DNA of 64,000 nucleotides from Dyella sp. C9. Its GTDB lineage: Bacteria; Pseudomonadota; Gammaproteobacteria; Xanthomonadales; Rhodanobacteraceae. The position numbers and the translations under genes were made by a program. Shown in pieces: positions 45,156 through 53,021 of the stretch. Under the pieces are notes generated by a model that was not told the origin of the DNA, ran no database searches, and saw only the letters and a program-made list of their open reading frames with translations. Location of the stretch: positions 108,383 to 172,382 of the forward strand of contig NZ_QIRF01000008.1 in NCBI RefSeq assembly GCF_003332825.1, given 5' to 3'. Every line of letters starts with the position of its first letter. Position 1 is the stretch's first letter.

Positions 45156-46195
45156 CTGCGCGACTTCCATGGCTGGTTCCCGCGATGCTCGTGCTGCTGG
45201 CGGGCTGTGCGGCCGATGATGATGCCGACAGGGGCAGCGTGAGCGCCGCCGTGAGCACGGTGGCGGTGCACCAGGGCAGCATGCCCGAGCGTCTGTCGGC
45301 CTATGGCACGGCCGGCCCCGCAACCGACGCGGTGCAGGTGCTTGCCGTGCAGGCCTCCGGGCGGGTGAGCCACTGGGCGGTTACGGCCGGCAGCCGCGTC
45401 ACGCGCGGACAGCGCCTGCTCAGTTTTGAACTGGCGCCCGCGGCCGTGGCGGCCTGGCGACAGGCCCGCGATGCGCTGTCACTGGCGCAATCGCAGCGCA
45501 CCCACACCGCCCAACTGCTGGCGCAGCAACTGGCCACGCGCGACCAGATGGACCAGGCCGACAAGGCCGTGCGCGATGCGCAGTCCAGCCTCGATGCGCT
45601 CACACGCGCACAGGGCAGCGAGGCGACGCTGGAGCTCACGGCACCATTCGACGGCACCGTGGTGGCCATCAGTGCCGTGCAGGGTGACGTGCTGCAGCCG
45701 GGTTCGGCGCTGCTCTCGGTGCAGCGCCAGGATGGGCTGGTGATCACGGCAGGCATCGAGCGCGATGCACTGCCGCGCGTGCAGCCGGGGGCGGAGGTGG
45801 AGCTGGTGCCGCTGGATGCTACTGCGCCCATGCATGGCAAGGTGCGTCGCGTGGCGCAGGCGCTCGATCCGCACACGCATCTGATCAACGTGGAGATCGT
45901 GCCCGATGGCACCCCGGTGAGCGGCGAGGCCTTTCGCGCCGACATCGTGGTGGGCCAGTGGCAAGGCTGGCTGTTGCCGCGCGATGCGGTGCTGGGCGAC
46001 GAGTCGCAGCGTTACGTGTTCCAGGTCGCCAAGGACCACGCGGTGCGCGTGCCGGTGCAGGTGCAAGGCGAGACCGACAGCATCAGTGTGGCCACGGGCG
46101 GGCTCGATGCCTCCCGTCCGCTGGTGACCGAAGGTGCCACGCAGCTCGACGACGGCATGGCCGTGCGTGCCGGCACGCCGGAAGTGCGCCCATGA
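45152..46195 (+). CDS. RND efflux periplasmic adaptor (membrane fusion lipoprotein)
   Basis: A 347-residue membrane fusion protein. Lipobox LLAGC (Cys19). The HlyD-type biotinyl-lipoyl halves are seen in VQASGRVSHWAVTAGSRVTRGQRLLSFE and LTAPFDGTVVAISAVQGDVLQPGSALLSV, separated by a short helical hairpin; a beta-barrel and membrane-proximal domain follow. It bridges the inner-membrane RND pump and the TolC-like channel. Coupled by ATGA overlaps on both sides. Confidence 0.92.
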   Translation: MTARLPWLVPAMLVLLAGCAADDDADRGSVSAAVSTVAVHQGSMPERLSAYGTAGPATDAVQVLAVQASGRVSHWAVTAGSRVTRGQRLLSFELAPAAVAAWRQARDALSLAQSQRTHTAQLLAQQLATRDQMDQADKAVRDAQSSLDALTRAQGSEATLELTAPFDGTVVAISAVQGDVLQPGSALLSVQRQDGLVITAGIERDALPRVQPGAEVELVPLDATAPMHGKVRRVAQALDPHTHLINVEIVPDGTPVSGEAFRADIVVGQWQGWLLPRDAVLGDESQRYVFQVAKDHAVRVPVQVQGETDSISVATGGLDASRPLVTEGATQLDDGMAVRAGTPEVRP

Positions 46196-49100
46196 GTGCC
46201 GGCAGCTGGCTTGCCCGGCATGCCCGGGCCATCGTCATCGTGGCCTTTGCACTGGCCCTTGCGGGGCTGGCGAGCGCCTTCACCCTGCCGGTGGGCCTGT
46301 TTCCGCAAGTGTCGTTTCCACGCGTGGTGGTGGACCTGGATGCCGGCGACCGGCCCGCCGACCAGACCGCGCTGCTGGTGACGCGACCGGTGGAAGAGGC
46401 CATCCGCACCGTGCCCGGCGTGGAGGGCTTGCGCTCGGAAACCACGCGGGGCTCGGCGCAGATCTCCGTCGACTTCGGCTGGGGACGCGACATGATCGCC
46501 TCGACGCTGCAGGTCGACTCGGCCATCGCGCGCGTGCTGTCCAGCCTGCCTGCCGGCGCCAGCTACAACGTGCGGCGCATGGACCCCACGGTCTACCCGA
46601 TCATCTCGTACGCGTTGCAGTCGGATCAGCTGTCGCCGGTGGCGTTGCGTGACCTTGCGCAGTACCAGCTGGTGCCCTTGCTGGCTTCGGTACAGGGGCT
46701 GTCGCATGTGGACGTGCAGGGCGGCGAAACTGCCGAAGTGCAGGTGGATGCCGACCCGGCCAGGCTCGTCCAGTACGGCCTGGGGCTGGACGACCTGGCC
46801 AACGCGCTGCAGGGCGCCAACCAGCTGCAGGCGGTGGGGCGCCTGCAGGATCGCAACAAGCTGTACCTGGTGGTGGCCGATCATTCGCTGCAAAAGCTCG
46901 ATGCCATACGCCGCATCGTGGTGAAGAGCGATACCCACGGCTGGGTCAGGCTTGGCGATGTGGCGAGCGTGCACGACGGCTACGTGCCGCAATGGGTGAA
47001 GGTGAGCGAGGACGGCAAGCCGGCCGTGCTGCTCAACGTGTACGAGCAGCCCGATGGCAACGCCGTGCAGGTTGCGGCCGAGGTGCGCGCGCGACTGGCC
47101 GGCTTTCGCCTGCCCGCCGGCGCAACCCTTCGCAGCTGGTATGACCAGAGCGAGCTGGTGATGGAGTCCGCGCACAGCGTGCGCGATGCCGTGCTCATCG
47201 GCCTGCTGCTGGCGGGCAAGGTGTTGCTGCTGTTCCTGCGCAACCTGCGTGTCACGCTGATCGCGCTGCTGGTGGTGCCGGTGACCCTTGCGGTAACCGT
47301 ATTGCTGCTGCAGGTGCTGGGCCTGAGCTTCAACATCATGACGCTGGGTGGCATTGCCGCCGCGGTAGGCCTGGTGATCGACGACGTGATCGTGATGGTG
47401 GAGCATGTGGCGCGCCGCGCGGGCGCCGAAGGCTCGTCCGGTGCGGACGACGTATTGCCGGCAGCGCGCGAGTTCCTGCCGCCGCTGACCGGCTCCAGCC
47501 TCGCCACGCTGATCGTGTTCGTGCCGCTAGGCCTGTTGAGCGGCGTCACCGGCGCATTCTCCAAGGCCTTGTCGATCACCATGGCCAGCGCGCTGGTGGT
47601 GTCGTGGCTGGTCACCGCCTGGGTGGTGCCGCCGCTGTTGCGGCGGCTGGTCGACTTCAGGCGCTGGTATGACCCGGGGCTGGCCGGTGAGGGCGTGCTG
47701 GCGCGCGTGCACGCATGCCTGTACGACGGCATCGCCCGTCGTCCGGCGACGATGCTGCTGGCATGGGTGCCGCTGCTGGCGCTGGGTGCATTGGCCTATA
47801 CGCGCGTATCCACGGGTTTCATGCCGGACGTGGACGAGAGCGGCTTCGTGATGGACTACTACACGCAACCGGGCACCTCGCTGCCGGAGACAGCGCGGCA
47901 GGTGGCCCAGGTGGAGGCGATCCTGCGCGCCATGCCGGAGGTGGACACCTTCTCGCGGCGCCTGGGCACCGGCCTCGGCGGGGACCTTGGCCAGTCCTAT
48001 CACGGCGACTTCTTCGTGCGCCTGAAGCCAGACCATGCACGTTCCACCGAGGACGTGATGAACGACGTGCGCGAACACGTGGAGCACGAGGTGCCCGGCG
48101 TCGAGGTAGAGCTGGCGCAGTTGATGGAGGACCTGATCGGCGATCTCACCGCGGTTCCACAGCCGATCGAGATCAAGCTCTACGCAGCCGATCCGCGTGA
48201 ACTGGTGCCGCAGGCGCAGAAGATCGCCAAGGCCATCGCGGATATTCCCGGCGTGGTCGAGATCAAGGACGGCGTGCAGCTCGCGGGCGACGCGCTGAAT
48301 GTGGATGTGGATGCCGACAAGGCCACCGTGGAGGGCATGACCGTGGCCACCGTGACCCAGGCCGTGAACGATGCACTGAGCGGCGTGGTCGCCACGCAGC
48401 TTCCGCTGGCCACCAAGAGCGAGGGTGTGCGCGTGCGCATGCCCGGTGCCATGCAGTGGCGCCTGCCGCAATTGTCGTCGTTGCCGGTGCGCGCACCCGA
48501 CGGCCACCTGTTCCCGTTGAGTCGCGTGGCCACCATCACGCCGGTGAGTGGCCAGCCGCAGATTTCTCGCGAAGACCTGCAGCAGATGGTGGCGGTGACT
48601 GCCCGCATCGAGGGGCGTGGCATGGGGGCGGCGGTGGCGGACGTGAAACACCTGCTCGCCCGGCCCGGCATGCTGGGTGCGGACATGCGCTACGAGCTGG
48701 GCGGCCTCTACCAGCAACAGCAGATTGCCTTCGTGGGCTTGAGCAAGGTGTTCCTGATGGCGCTGGTGGCCGAGTTCGTGCTGTTGCTGTTCCTCTACGG
48801 GCGCACTCGCCTCGCGCTGATCGTGATCGCCTGCTCGCTGTTCTCCGCCACTGCGGTGTTCATCGCGCTATGGGTGTGCGGCGTCGACCTCAACATCACC
48901 GCGATGATGGGCATGACCATGATCATTGGCATGGGCACGGAGATGGCCATTTTCTACGTATCCGAATACGTAGCCATGGCCGGGCACATGCCGCACGCCC
49001 AGGCGCTCCGCGAGGCCAGCCGCAACCGCTTGCGACCGATCACCATGACCACGCTGGCGGCCATCTTGACCTTGTTGCCGCTGGCCCTGGCATGGGGCGC

Positions 49101-49236
49101 AGGCGCGGGCATCCAGCAGCCACTGGCCATTGCCATCATCGCCGGACTGGTCCTGCAATATCCGCTGGTGCTGTTGGTGGTGCCGACGATGATCGGCCTG
49201 ACCTTGCCGCGCGAGCACGCGACACCCGCGCATTGA
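46192..49236 (+). CDS. RND efflux transporter permease
   Basis: A 1014-residue inner-membrane proton/substrate antiporter of the AcrB/MdtC/CzcA superfamily. The first helix starts right at the N-terminus, and GLFPQVSFPRVVVDLDAGDRPADQTALLVTRPVEEAIRTVPGVEGLRSETTRG is the characteristic opening. The proton-relay Asp pair lies in helix 4 (VGLVIDDVIVMVEHV, about residues 391-405). Two large periplasmic loops flank a second membrane half. The helix-4 sequence is closer to multidrug (HAE-type) than to heavy-metal pumps, but the substrate cannot be assigned. The ATG overlaps the adaptor stop. Confidence 0.93.
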   Translation: MSAGSWLARHARAIVIVAFALALAGLASAFTLPVGLFPQVSFPRVVVDLDAGDRPADQTALLVTRPVEEAIRTVPGVEGLRSETTRGSAQISVDFGWGRDMIASTLQVDSAIARVLSSLPAGASYNVRRMDPTVYPIISYALQSDQLSPVALRDLAQYQLVPLLASVQGLSHVDVQGGETAEVQVDADPARLVQYGLGLDDLANALQGANQLQAVGRLQDRNKLYLVVADHSLQKLDAIRRIVVKSDTHGWVRLGDVASVHDGYVPQWVKVSEDGKPAVLLNVYEQPDGNAVQVAAEVRARLAGFRLPAGATLRSWYDQSELVMESAHSVRDAVLIGLLLAGKVLLLFLRNLRVTLIALLVVPVTLAVTVLLLQVLGLSFNIMTLGGIAAAVGLVIDDVIVMVEHVARRAGAEGSSGADDVLPAAREFLPPLTGSSLATLIVFVPLGLLSGVTGAFSKALSITMASALVVSWLVTAWVVPPLLRRLVDFRRWYDPGLAGEGVLARVHACLYDGIARRPATMLLAWVPLLALGALAYTRVSTGFMPDVDESGFVMDYYTQPGTSLPETARQVAQVEAILRAMPEVDTFSRRLGTGLGGDLGQSYHGDFFVRLKPDHARSTEDVMNDVREHVEHEVPGVEVELAQLMEDLIGDLTAVPQPIEIKLYAADPRELVPQAQKIAKAIADIPGVVEIKDGVQLAGDALNVDVDADKATVEGMTVATVTQAVNDALSGVVATQLPLATKSEGVRVRMPGAMQWRLPQLSSLPVRAPDGHLFPLSRVATITPVSGQPQISREDLQQMVAVTARIEGRGMGAAVADVKHLLARPGMLGADMRYELGGLYQQQQIAFVGLSKVFLMALVAEFVLLLFLYGRTRLALIVIACSLFSATAVFIALWVCGVDLNITAMMGMTMIIGMGTEMAIFYVSEYVAMAGHMPHAQALREASRNRLRPITMTTLAAILTLLPLALAWGAGAGIQQPLAIAIIAGLVLQYPLVLLVVPTMIGLTLPREHATPAH

Positions 49237-49286
49237 TCAACACAGGCCATTGGGCCGGGGCACGTCGATCATGGCGGCGTGCCGGA

Positions 49287-49307
49287 TCGCGCAGTGCCGG
49301 TGCGCGA
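49287..49307. terminator. Hairpin between convergent RND and GGDEF genes
   Basis: TCGCGCA (49287-49293), loop GTGCCGG, TGCGCGA (49301-49307), in the 84-base gap between convergent stop codons. A perfect 7-base stem; possible shared terminator. Confidence 0.4.
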
Positions 49308-49320
49308 CGGGATGCAGTGC

Positions 49321-51168
49321 TCAGCAGGCCGATTCGGACCGCGTCTGCAGCTCGGCGCTGGTGCGGCGAAGCAGGGGGTCGGGCAGCGGCGCCTTGGGCA
49401 GCAGGTGGTCACCGTCATCCCCGTAGACCACCCGGTTGCGTCCATCGCGCTTGGCGCGATACAGCGCGTTGTCTGCGTCGATCATCAGCTGCCGTAGCTC
49501 GAAGCCGCTGCGATCGGTGGAGGCGATGCCGAGGCTTGCGGTGATCAGCACGTGGCGCGTCTCGCCCCACAGCGGCACGGCCGCCACGGCCTGGCGCAGT
49601 CGCTCGGCACGTTCCAGCGCGGCGGACGGGCTGCAGTCGGGCATCAGGATGGCGAACTCCTCCCCGCCGAGGCGGCCGAACACGTCGCGCCCGTCCAGGT
49701 GATGCAGGCACGCCGCCACCGCGCGCTTGAGCACCAGGTCGCCGATCACATGCCCATGGGTGTCGTTGACCTGCTTGAAATGATCCAGGTCGAGCAGCAC
49801 CAGGCAGGCGCTGCGCGTAGCCTTGGCGGCGTGGCGAAGCACCAGTTCGGACTGGTCCACGAAATGCTGGCGGCTGGATATGTCGGTGAGGCCGTCACGC
49901 GTGGCCAGCCGCTTGAAGCGCAGCTGCGAGCGCTTGGTGCGCAGCAGCCAGATCGCGATCGAGGCGAGCACGGTCAGCAGCAGGGCGATGTAGAGCCGGC
50001 TGGTTTCCATGGCCTTGCGGTCGAGCTGGCGCTGAAGCTGCAGTATCTGGTTCTGGCGATTGAGCGAGTCGACTTGGCTCTTCTGCGCCTGCACCTGCTG
50101 CTTGATGGTTTCGTAAGCCAGCGCCCCTGCGGTGACGTCGCTGAGGTAGCCCTTGTCCACCTGCATGTATTTTTCGTGGAAGGCGAGAGCCTCCCTGGCA
50201 TGGCCAAGTTGGGCCTCGATCTCGTAAAGGAGTTCATAAGCGCGCCTCAGTGGCTCGCTGAAGGCGCCCCCGTGGTCTGCCACGATGGTGGACATCGCGT
50301 AGTTGCGGGCGCGATGGAGATCGCCCTGGCTGAAATAAGCTTGCGCCAGCAGCACATTGAAGTACTGCATGAGCATGGGGTAGTTGTATGACTGTACTTC
50401 GGCGTAGTGGTCCTGCAGCAGGCGGATTGCGTCGGCACCCTGGCCCTTGCGCAGATAGAAGCCCGCCAGGTCGCTGCGTACAGCGTTGGCGAACAGCGAG
50501 TCGTTGTCCTTGGTGCAGCGGTCGATGCCCTGGTCGAACTGCGCCTGCGTCAGCTGGGGATTGTTGCTCTGGAACAGTGCCTGCAGCCTGTAACGCGCCG
50601 CGTGGCATGCGTTCTTGCCCGGAGGGGCGTTGTCCAGCATCTGGTCGGCGTAGTTGATGGCCTGTCCGTACTGGTGCATGGCGATGAGGAACTGGGCAGC
50701 TTCGCCCATCGCCGCGTAGCGCGCTCCCTTGTCGGCGACCTTTGGCAGCAACTCCGTTAGGCGGTTGAGCTGGATGAAGGCTTCTTCGTAGCGATGGTTG
50801 AAGCCGAAGGTGTCCACCATCGTGGCCATGGCGCGCAGGCGTAGCGCCGGGTTGTTGGCGTGCTCGGCAATATCGCGCAGCGCACTCATGGCGCGCGATT
50901 CGTTGCCTTCGAACACGGCCTGCCAGGCTTCGAGATAGCGTAGCGACCACTGCTCGTCGAGCGGAAGGCTGTCGGCTATCGGGTGCAGTTGTGCGAGTAT
51001 CCTGAGGAACTCGTCGTGGTCCGAGGTCTTGATGCTGGTGGCACGCTGCAGCATCTGCTCTGGCGATTCGGTGGTGGGCATGGCCTGCACGGCCATGCCC
51101 ACACAGATGCCCGTGAGAGCGATGAAGCTCCCTATCCAATTCCGACTCGCCTTGCCAAGCCGGAACAT
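49321..51168 (-). CDS. TPR-containing membrane diguanylate cyclase
   Basis: A 615-residue protein. An N-terminal signal or anchor (WIGSFIALTGICVGMAVQA) is followed by about 350 residues of TPR-like helical repeats predicted periplasmic, a membrane helix (LYIALLLTVLASIAIWLL) and a GGDEF domain: RDGLTDISSRQHFVD, FKQVNDTHGHVIGDLVLKRA, GRLGGEEFAILMPD. The active GGEEF is intact. The I-site position reads DGRD rather than RxxD, so feedback inhibition may be absent. An in-frame TTG at 51180 overlaps the stop codon of the borosin precursor by four bases and may be the true start, indicating co-translation. Confidence 0.9.
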   Translation of the reverse strand: MFRLGKASRNWIGSFIALTGICVGMAVQAMPTTESPEQMLQRATSIKTSDHDEFLRILAQLHPIADSLPLDEQWSLRYLEAWQAVFEGNESRAMSALRDIAEHANNPALRLRAMATMVDTFGFNHRYEEAFIQLNRLTELLPKVADKGARYAAMGEAAQFLIAMHQYGQAINYADQMLDNAPPGKNACHAARYRLQALFQSNNPQLTQAQFDQGIDRCTKDNDSLFANAVRSDLAGFYLRKGQGADAIRLLQDHYAEVQSYNYPMLMQYFNVLLAQAYFSQGDLHRARNYAMSTIVADHGGAFSEPLRRAYELLYEIEAQLGHAREALAFHEKYMQVDKGYLSDVTAGALAYETIKQQVQAQKSQVDSLNRQNQILQLQRQLDRKAMETSRLYIALLLTVLASIAIWLLRTKRSQLRFKRLATRDGLTDISSRQHFVDQSELVLRHAAKATRSACLVLLDLDHFKQVNDTHGHVIGDLVLKRAVAACLHHLDGRDVFGRLGGEEFAILMPDCSPSAALERAERLRQAVAAVPLWGETRHVLITASLGIASTDRSGFELRQLMIDADNALYRAKRDGRNRVVYGDDGDHLLPKAPLPDPLLRRTSAELQTRSESAC

Positions 51169-51176
51169 GGGGCTGC

Positions 51177-51491
51177 TCAAAGCGTGCGGGTGGTCACGAG
51201 CGCACTGACGGAGAAGTCGGCTAGCGCGTCCTTCTCTTCCTCGCCCTCATCCTCGCCTTCGCCTTCTTCGTCCTCATCTTCGCGGCCCGGGTTTTCCATG
51301 GTGTGGAACATGGGGCGAAGGCCGAGCAGCGAATAAAGTTCGTCGGCGCTTGTGCTGTGGGCAATGATCGCTGCGCCAAGGGCGGAATCGATCTGCGATT
51401 CCTCCAGCGCCTTCGTCAATTCCTCGGCTGAGGCGTGACGCAGCTGCGCGTCGGCACCCAGGCGTTCCAAAAACTCGATAACGCTCGACAT
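51177..51491 (-). CDS. Putative borosin (split) RiPP precursor peptide
   Basis: A 104-residue protein. Residues 1-60 (MSSVIEFLERLGADAQLRHA, then SAEELTKALEESQIDSALG) resemble the borosin-binding domain of split borosin precursors such as Shewanella SonA, especially the FLxxLGxDAQL segment. Residues 69-87 are an extreme acidic linker of Glu, Asp and Gly. The tail DALADFSVSALVTTRTL is hydrophobic and beta-branched, as expected of a core peptide that is alpha-N-methylated on its backbone. The matching methyltransferase is encoded 262 bases upstream on the same strand. AGGGGA lies nine bases before the ATG. Alternative: a Nif11-like leader, less likely given the neighbour. Confidence 0.82.
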   Translation of the reverse strand: MSSVIEFLERLGADAQLRHASAEELTKALEESQIDSALGAAIIAHSTSADELYSLLGLRPMFHTMENPGREDEDEEGEGEDEGEEEKDALADFSVSALVTTRTL

Positions 51492-51753
51492 GGCTTGTGT
51501 TCCCCTGATGGTCTTGAAAGAAAGACAGCATCCCCCCTGACGTGCCGTTCCCCTCTCCCCGGGGAGTACTGGGAGAAGGCGATCATAACCCCGTTTCTAA
51601 GGGCAGATGTGTACGCGACGCTGGGTCGGCTTCGGTTGTTCCGAGCGTTTGAACGGACCTGCTGCCCCACGCGCCCTGCACAGGACGGGTCGGCAGGGCC
51701 GCCCGGTGTGTCAGTTTGTTCGAGGCGGATGTCTCGCGGGTGACCGCAGTAGA
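51492..51753. other. Spacer between methyltransferase and precursor genes
   Basis: 262 bases with no gene. It holds the palindrome CTCCCC/GGGGAG at 51555-51566, inside a CCCCTCTCCCC element related to those at 13221 and 41474. The gap is large enough for a separate precursor promoter, or for a hairpin that adjusts precursor to enzyme ratio. Confidence 0.45.
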
Positions 51754-52566
51754 TTACGCGGGAATGGCGGGGTTCTGGCTGTCCAGGGCGGACAAACGGG
51801 CCTGCACCTCCAGATCGGCCAGAAGCGGACGCGATGGAGGTACCGCCAGGGTGTCCGCACCATTGAGGTCAGCCCCGGGCAGCTGGCTCAGTGGCATGCG
51901 CTCCATGCGCGGCGACTGGGTCGGTAGCGTGGCGGCCCGGTAGACGATGACTTCGTGGTCGAGCGGGTAGTCACGCGCCAGCACGTCCACCAGTACCTGG
52001 CGGTGAGCCGAACTGGTGGCGAAGCGATGGCCGGTCTGTTCACCCGCCAAGCCGACCTGCCACAGGATCAGCCAGGCACTAGGGTCCACGTTGCGCCGGT
52101 AAATCATGAACTGGGTAGCATCGAAATGCTGACTGCCCAAGCTGCCGGGGTCGATGCCCAGGTCGGCATACAGGCAATCCTCGGAGGAGATGCCCGGTTC
52201 CATGTGCGCCTGGTAACCCTCTTCGCGGGCTACCTTGATGGCGCGGTGAGGGGCCCAGGCGAACACACCGGGGTGGCCGTAGAACACCGCGCACACCCGC
52301 TTGCCGGCACGCACCTCGGTGAGCATGGCCTCCACCATCTCGCGGTAGGTCTGCATGCGGCGCTTGCCCTCCGCGTAGTAGGGCTGGAGGCTGCGCACGT
52401 CAGCGTTCATCTCCTTGAGCCACAGTTCCACGACGCCATCGGACACGGCGACGAACACCACGTCGGCGGTCTGGATATGGCTGCGTGCCAGCGCCGTGAT
52501 GTGCGAGCCCAGCGTGATGCCGATGCCGACGCAGGCAAGGCTTCCCTTCGATGCGGTGGTGCCCAA
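51754..52566 (-). CDS. Borosin peptide-backbone alpha-N-methyltransferase
   Basis: A 270-residue SAM-dependent enzyme with the tetrapyrrole-methylase fold. It matches the borosin methyltransferases OphMA and SonM rather than cobalamin enzymes: GSLACVGIGITLGSHITALA (SAM loop), YYAEGKRRMQTY, TEVRAGKRVCAVFYGHPGVFA, HMEPGISSEDCLYADLGIDPG and YPLDHEVIVYRA. Tyr64, Arg70 and Tyr74 correspond to OphMA Tyr66, Arg72 and Tyr76 in the active site. It lacks the fused C-terminal clasp and core of fungal OphMA, so it is the split type acting on a separate substrate. TTG at 52566 has AGGGGAG eight bases upstream and matches the family N-terminus; ATG at 52623 would add 19 residues but has no ribosome site. 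Confidence 0.9.
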   Translation of the reverse strand: MGTTASKGSLACVGIGITLGSHITALARSHIQTADVVFVAVSDGVVELWLKEMNADVRSLQPYYAEGKRRMQTYREMVEAMLTEVRAGKRVCAVFYGHPGVFAWAPHRAIKVAREEGYQAHMEPGISSEDCLYADLGIDPGSLGSQHFDATQFMIYRRNVDPSAWLILWQVGLAGEQTGHRFATSSAHRQVLVDVLARDYPLDHEVIVYRAATLPTQSPRMERMPLSQLPGADLNGADTLAVPPSRPLLADLEVQARLSALDSQNPAIPA

Positions 52567-52701
52567 GCGCGTGACTCCCCTGGAATGAGGGCGGGGACCG
52601 TATGTGGCTTCCCTGCCGAGCATCGCAGCATAAGCGCTGCACGATGCTGCTTGCCACCGTGCGATGCGCCGCCCGTCCAGGGGAGCGGGCGGCGCCGTGG
52701 T

Positions 52702-52977
52702 TCATTGCGCCAGCATCCAGCCGTCGTCGGTCTTCACAAAGCGCTGGCGCTGCACGCCTCCTACGCCCTGCACCTCGCATTCGTAGGCCTTGTCCACCGC
52801 CTTGCAGTCCAGCACCTTGATGGCGTCGATCTCCGTGCGGAACATGTCGGCGCCCTGGCTGCCGGCGATGGCGGCCATCTGTTTGCGCACCGCGGCCTTC
52901 ACATCATCGGTGCTGGGGCCGGAGGAACAGGCCGCCAGGGTGGTGGCGGCAAGCGCCGCACATAGCAGTTTCTTCAT
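52702..52977 (-). CDS. Small lipoprotein of unknown function
   Basis: A 91-residue predicted lipoprotein. Signal MKKLLCAALAATTLAAC with lipobox LAAC (Cys17). The mature part (DDVKAAVRKQMAAIAGSQGADMF, IKVLDCKAVDKAYECEVQGVGGVQRQRFVKTDDGWMLA) has two cysteines that could form a disulfide and ends in a small beta sheet. No named family was recognised. AAGGA precedes the ATG. It lies 44 bases downstream of another lipoprotein gene on the same strand, probably an operon. Confidence 0.85.
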   Translation of the reverse strand: MKKLLCAALAATTLAACSSGPSTDDVKAAVRKQMAAIAGSQGADMFRTEIDAIKVLDCKAVDKAYECEVQGVGGVQRQRFVKTDDGWMLAQ

Positions 52978-53021
52978 AAGGGATGTCCTTGGGTCGAGAG
53001 GGGGCTGGGCGCTTGCGTGGC

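Noticed and set aside
51177..51491. Nif11-type leader peptide as identity for the small protein
   Set aside because: The N-terminus fits the SonA-like binding domain at least as well, there is no Gly-Gly leader cleavage site, and the neighbour is a borosin-type methyltransferase.
51754..52566. Cobalamin or sirohaem biosynthesis methylase
   Set aside because: The fold is shared, but the YYAEGKRRMQTY and FYGHPGVFA set is specific for borosin enzymes and no cobalamin genes are near.
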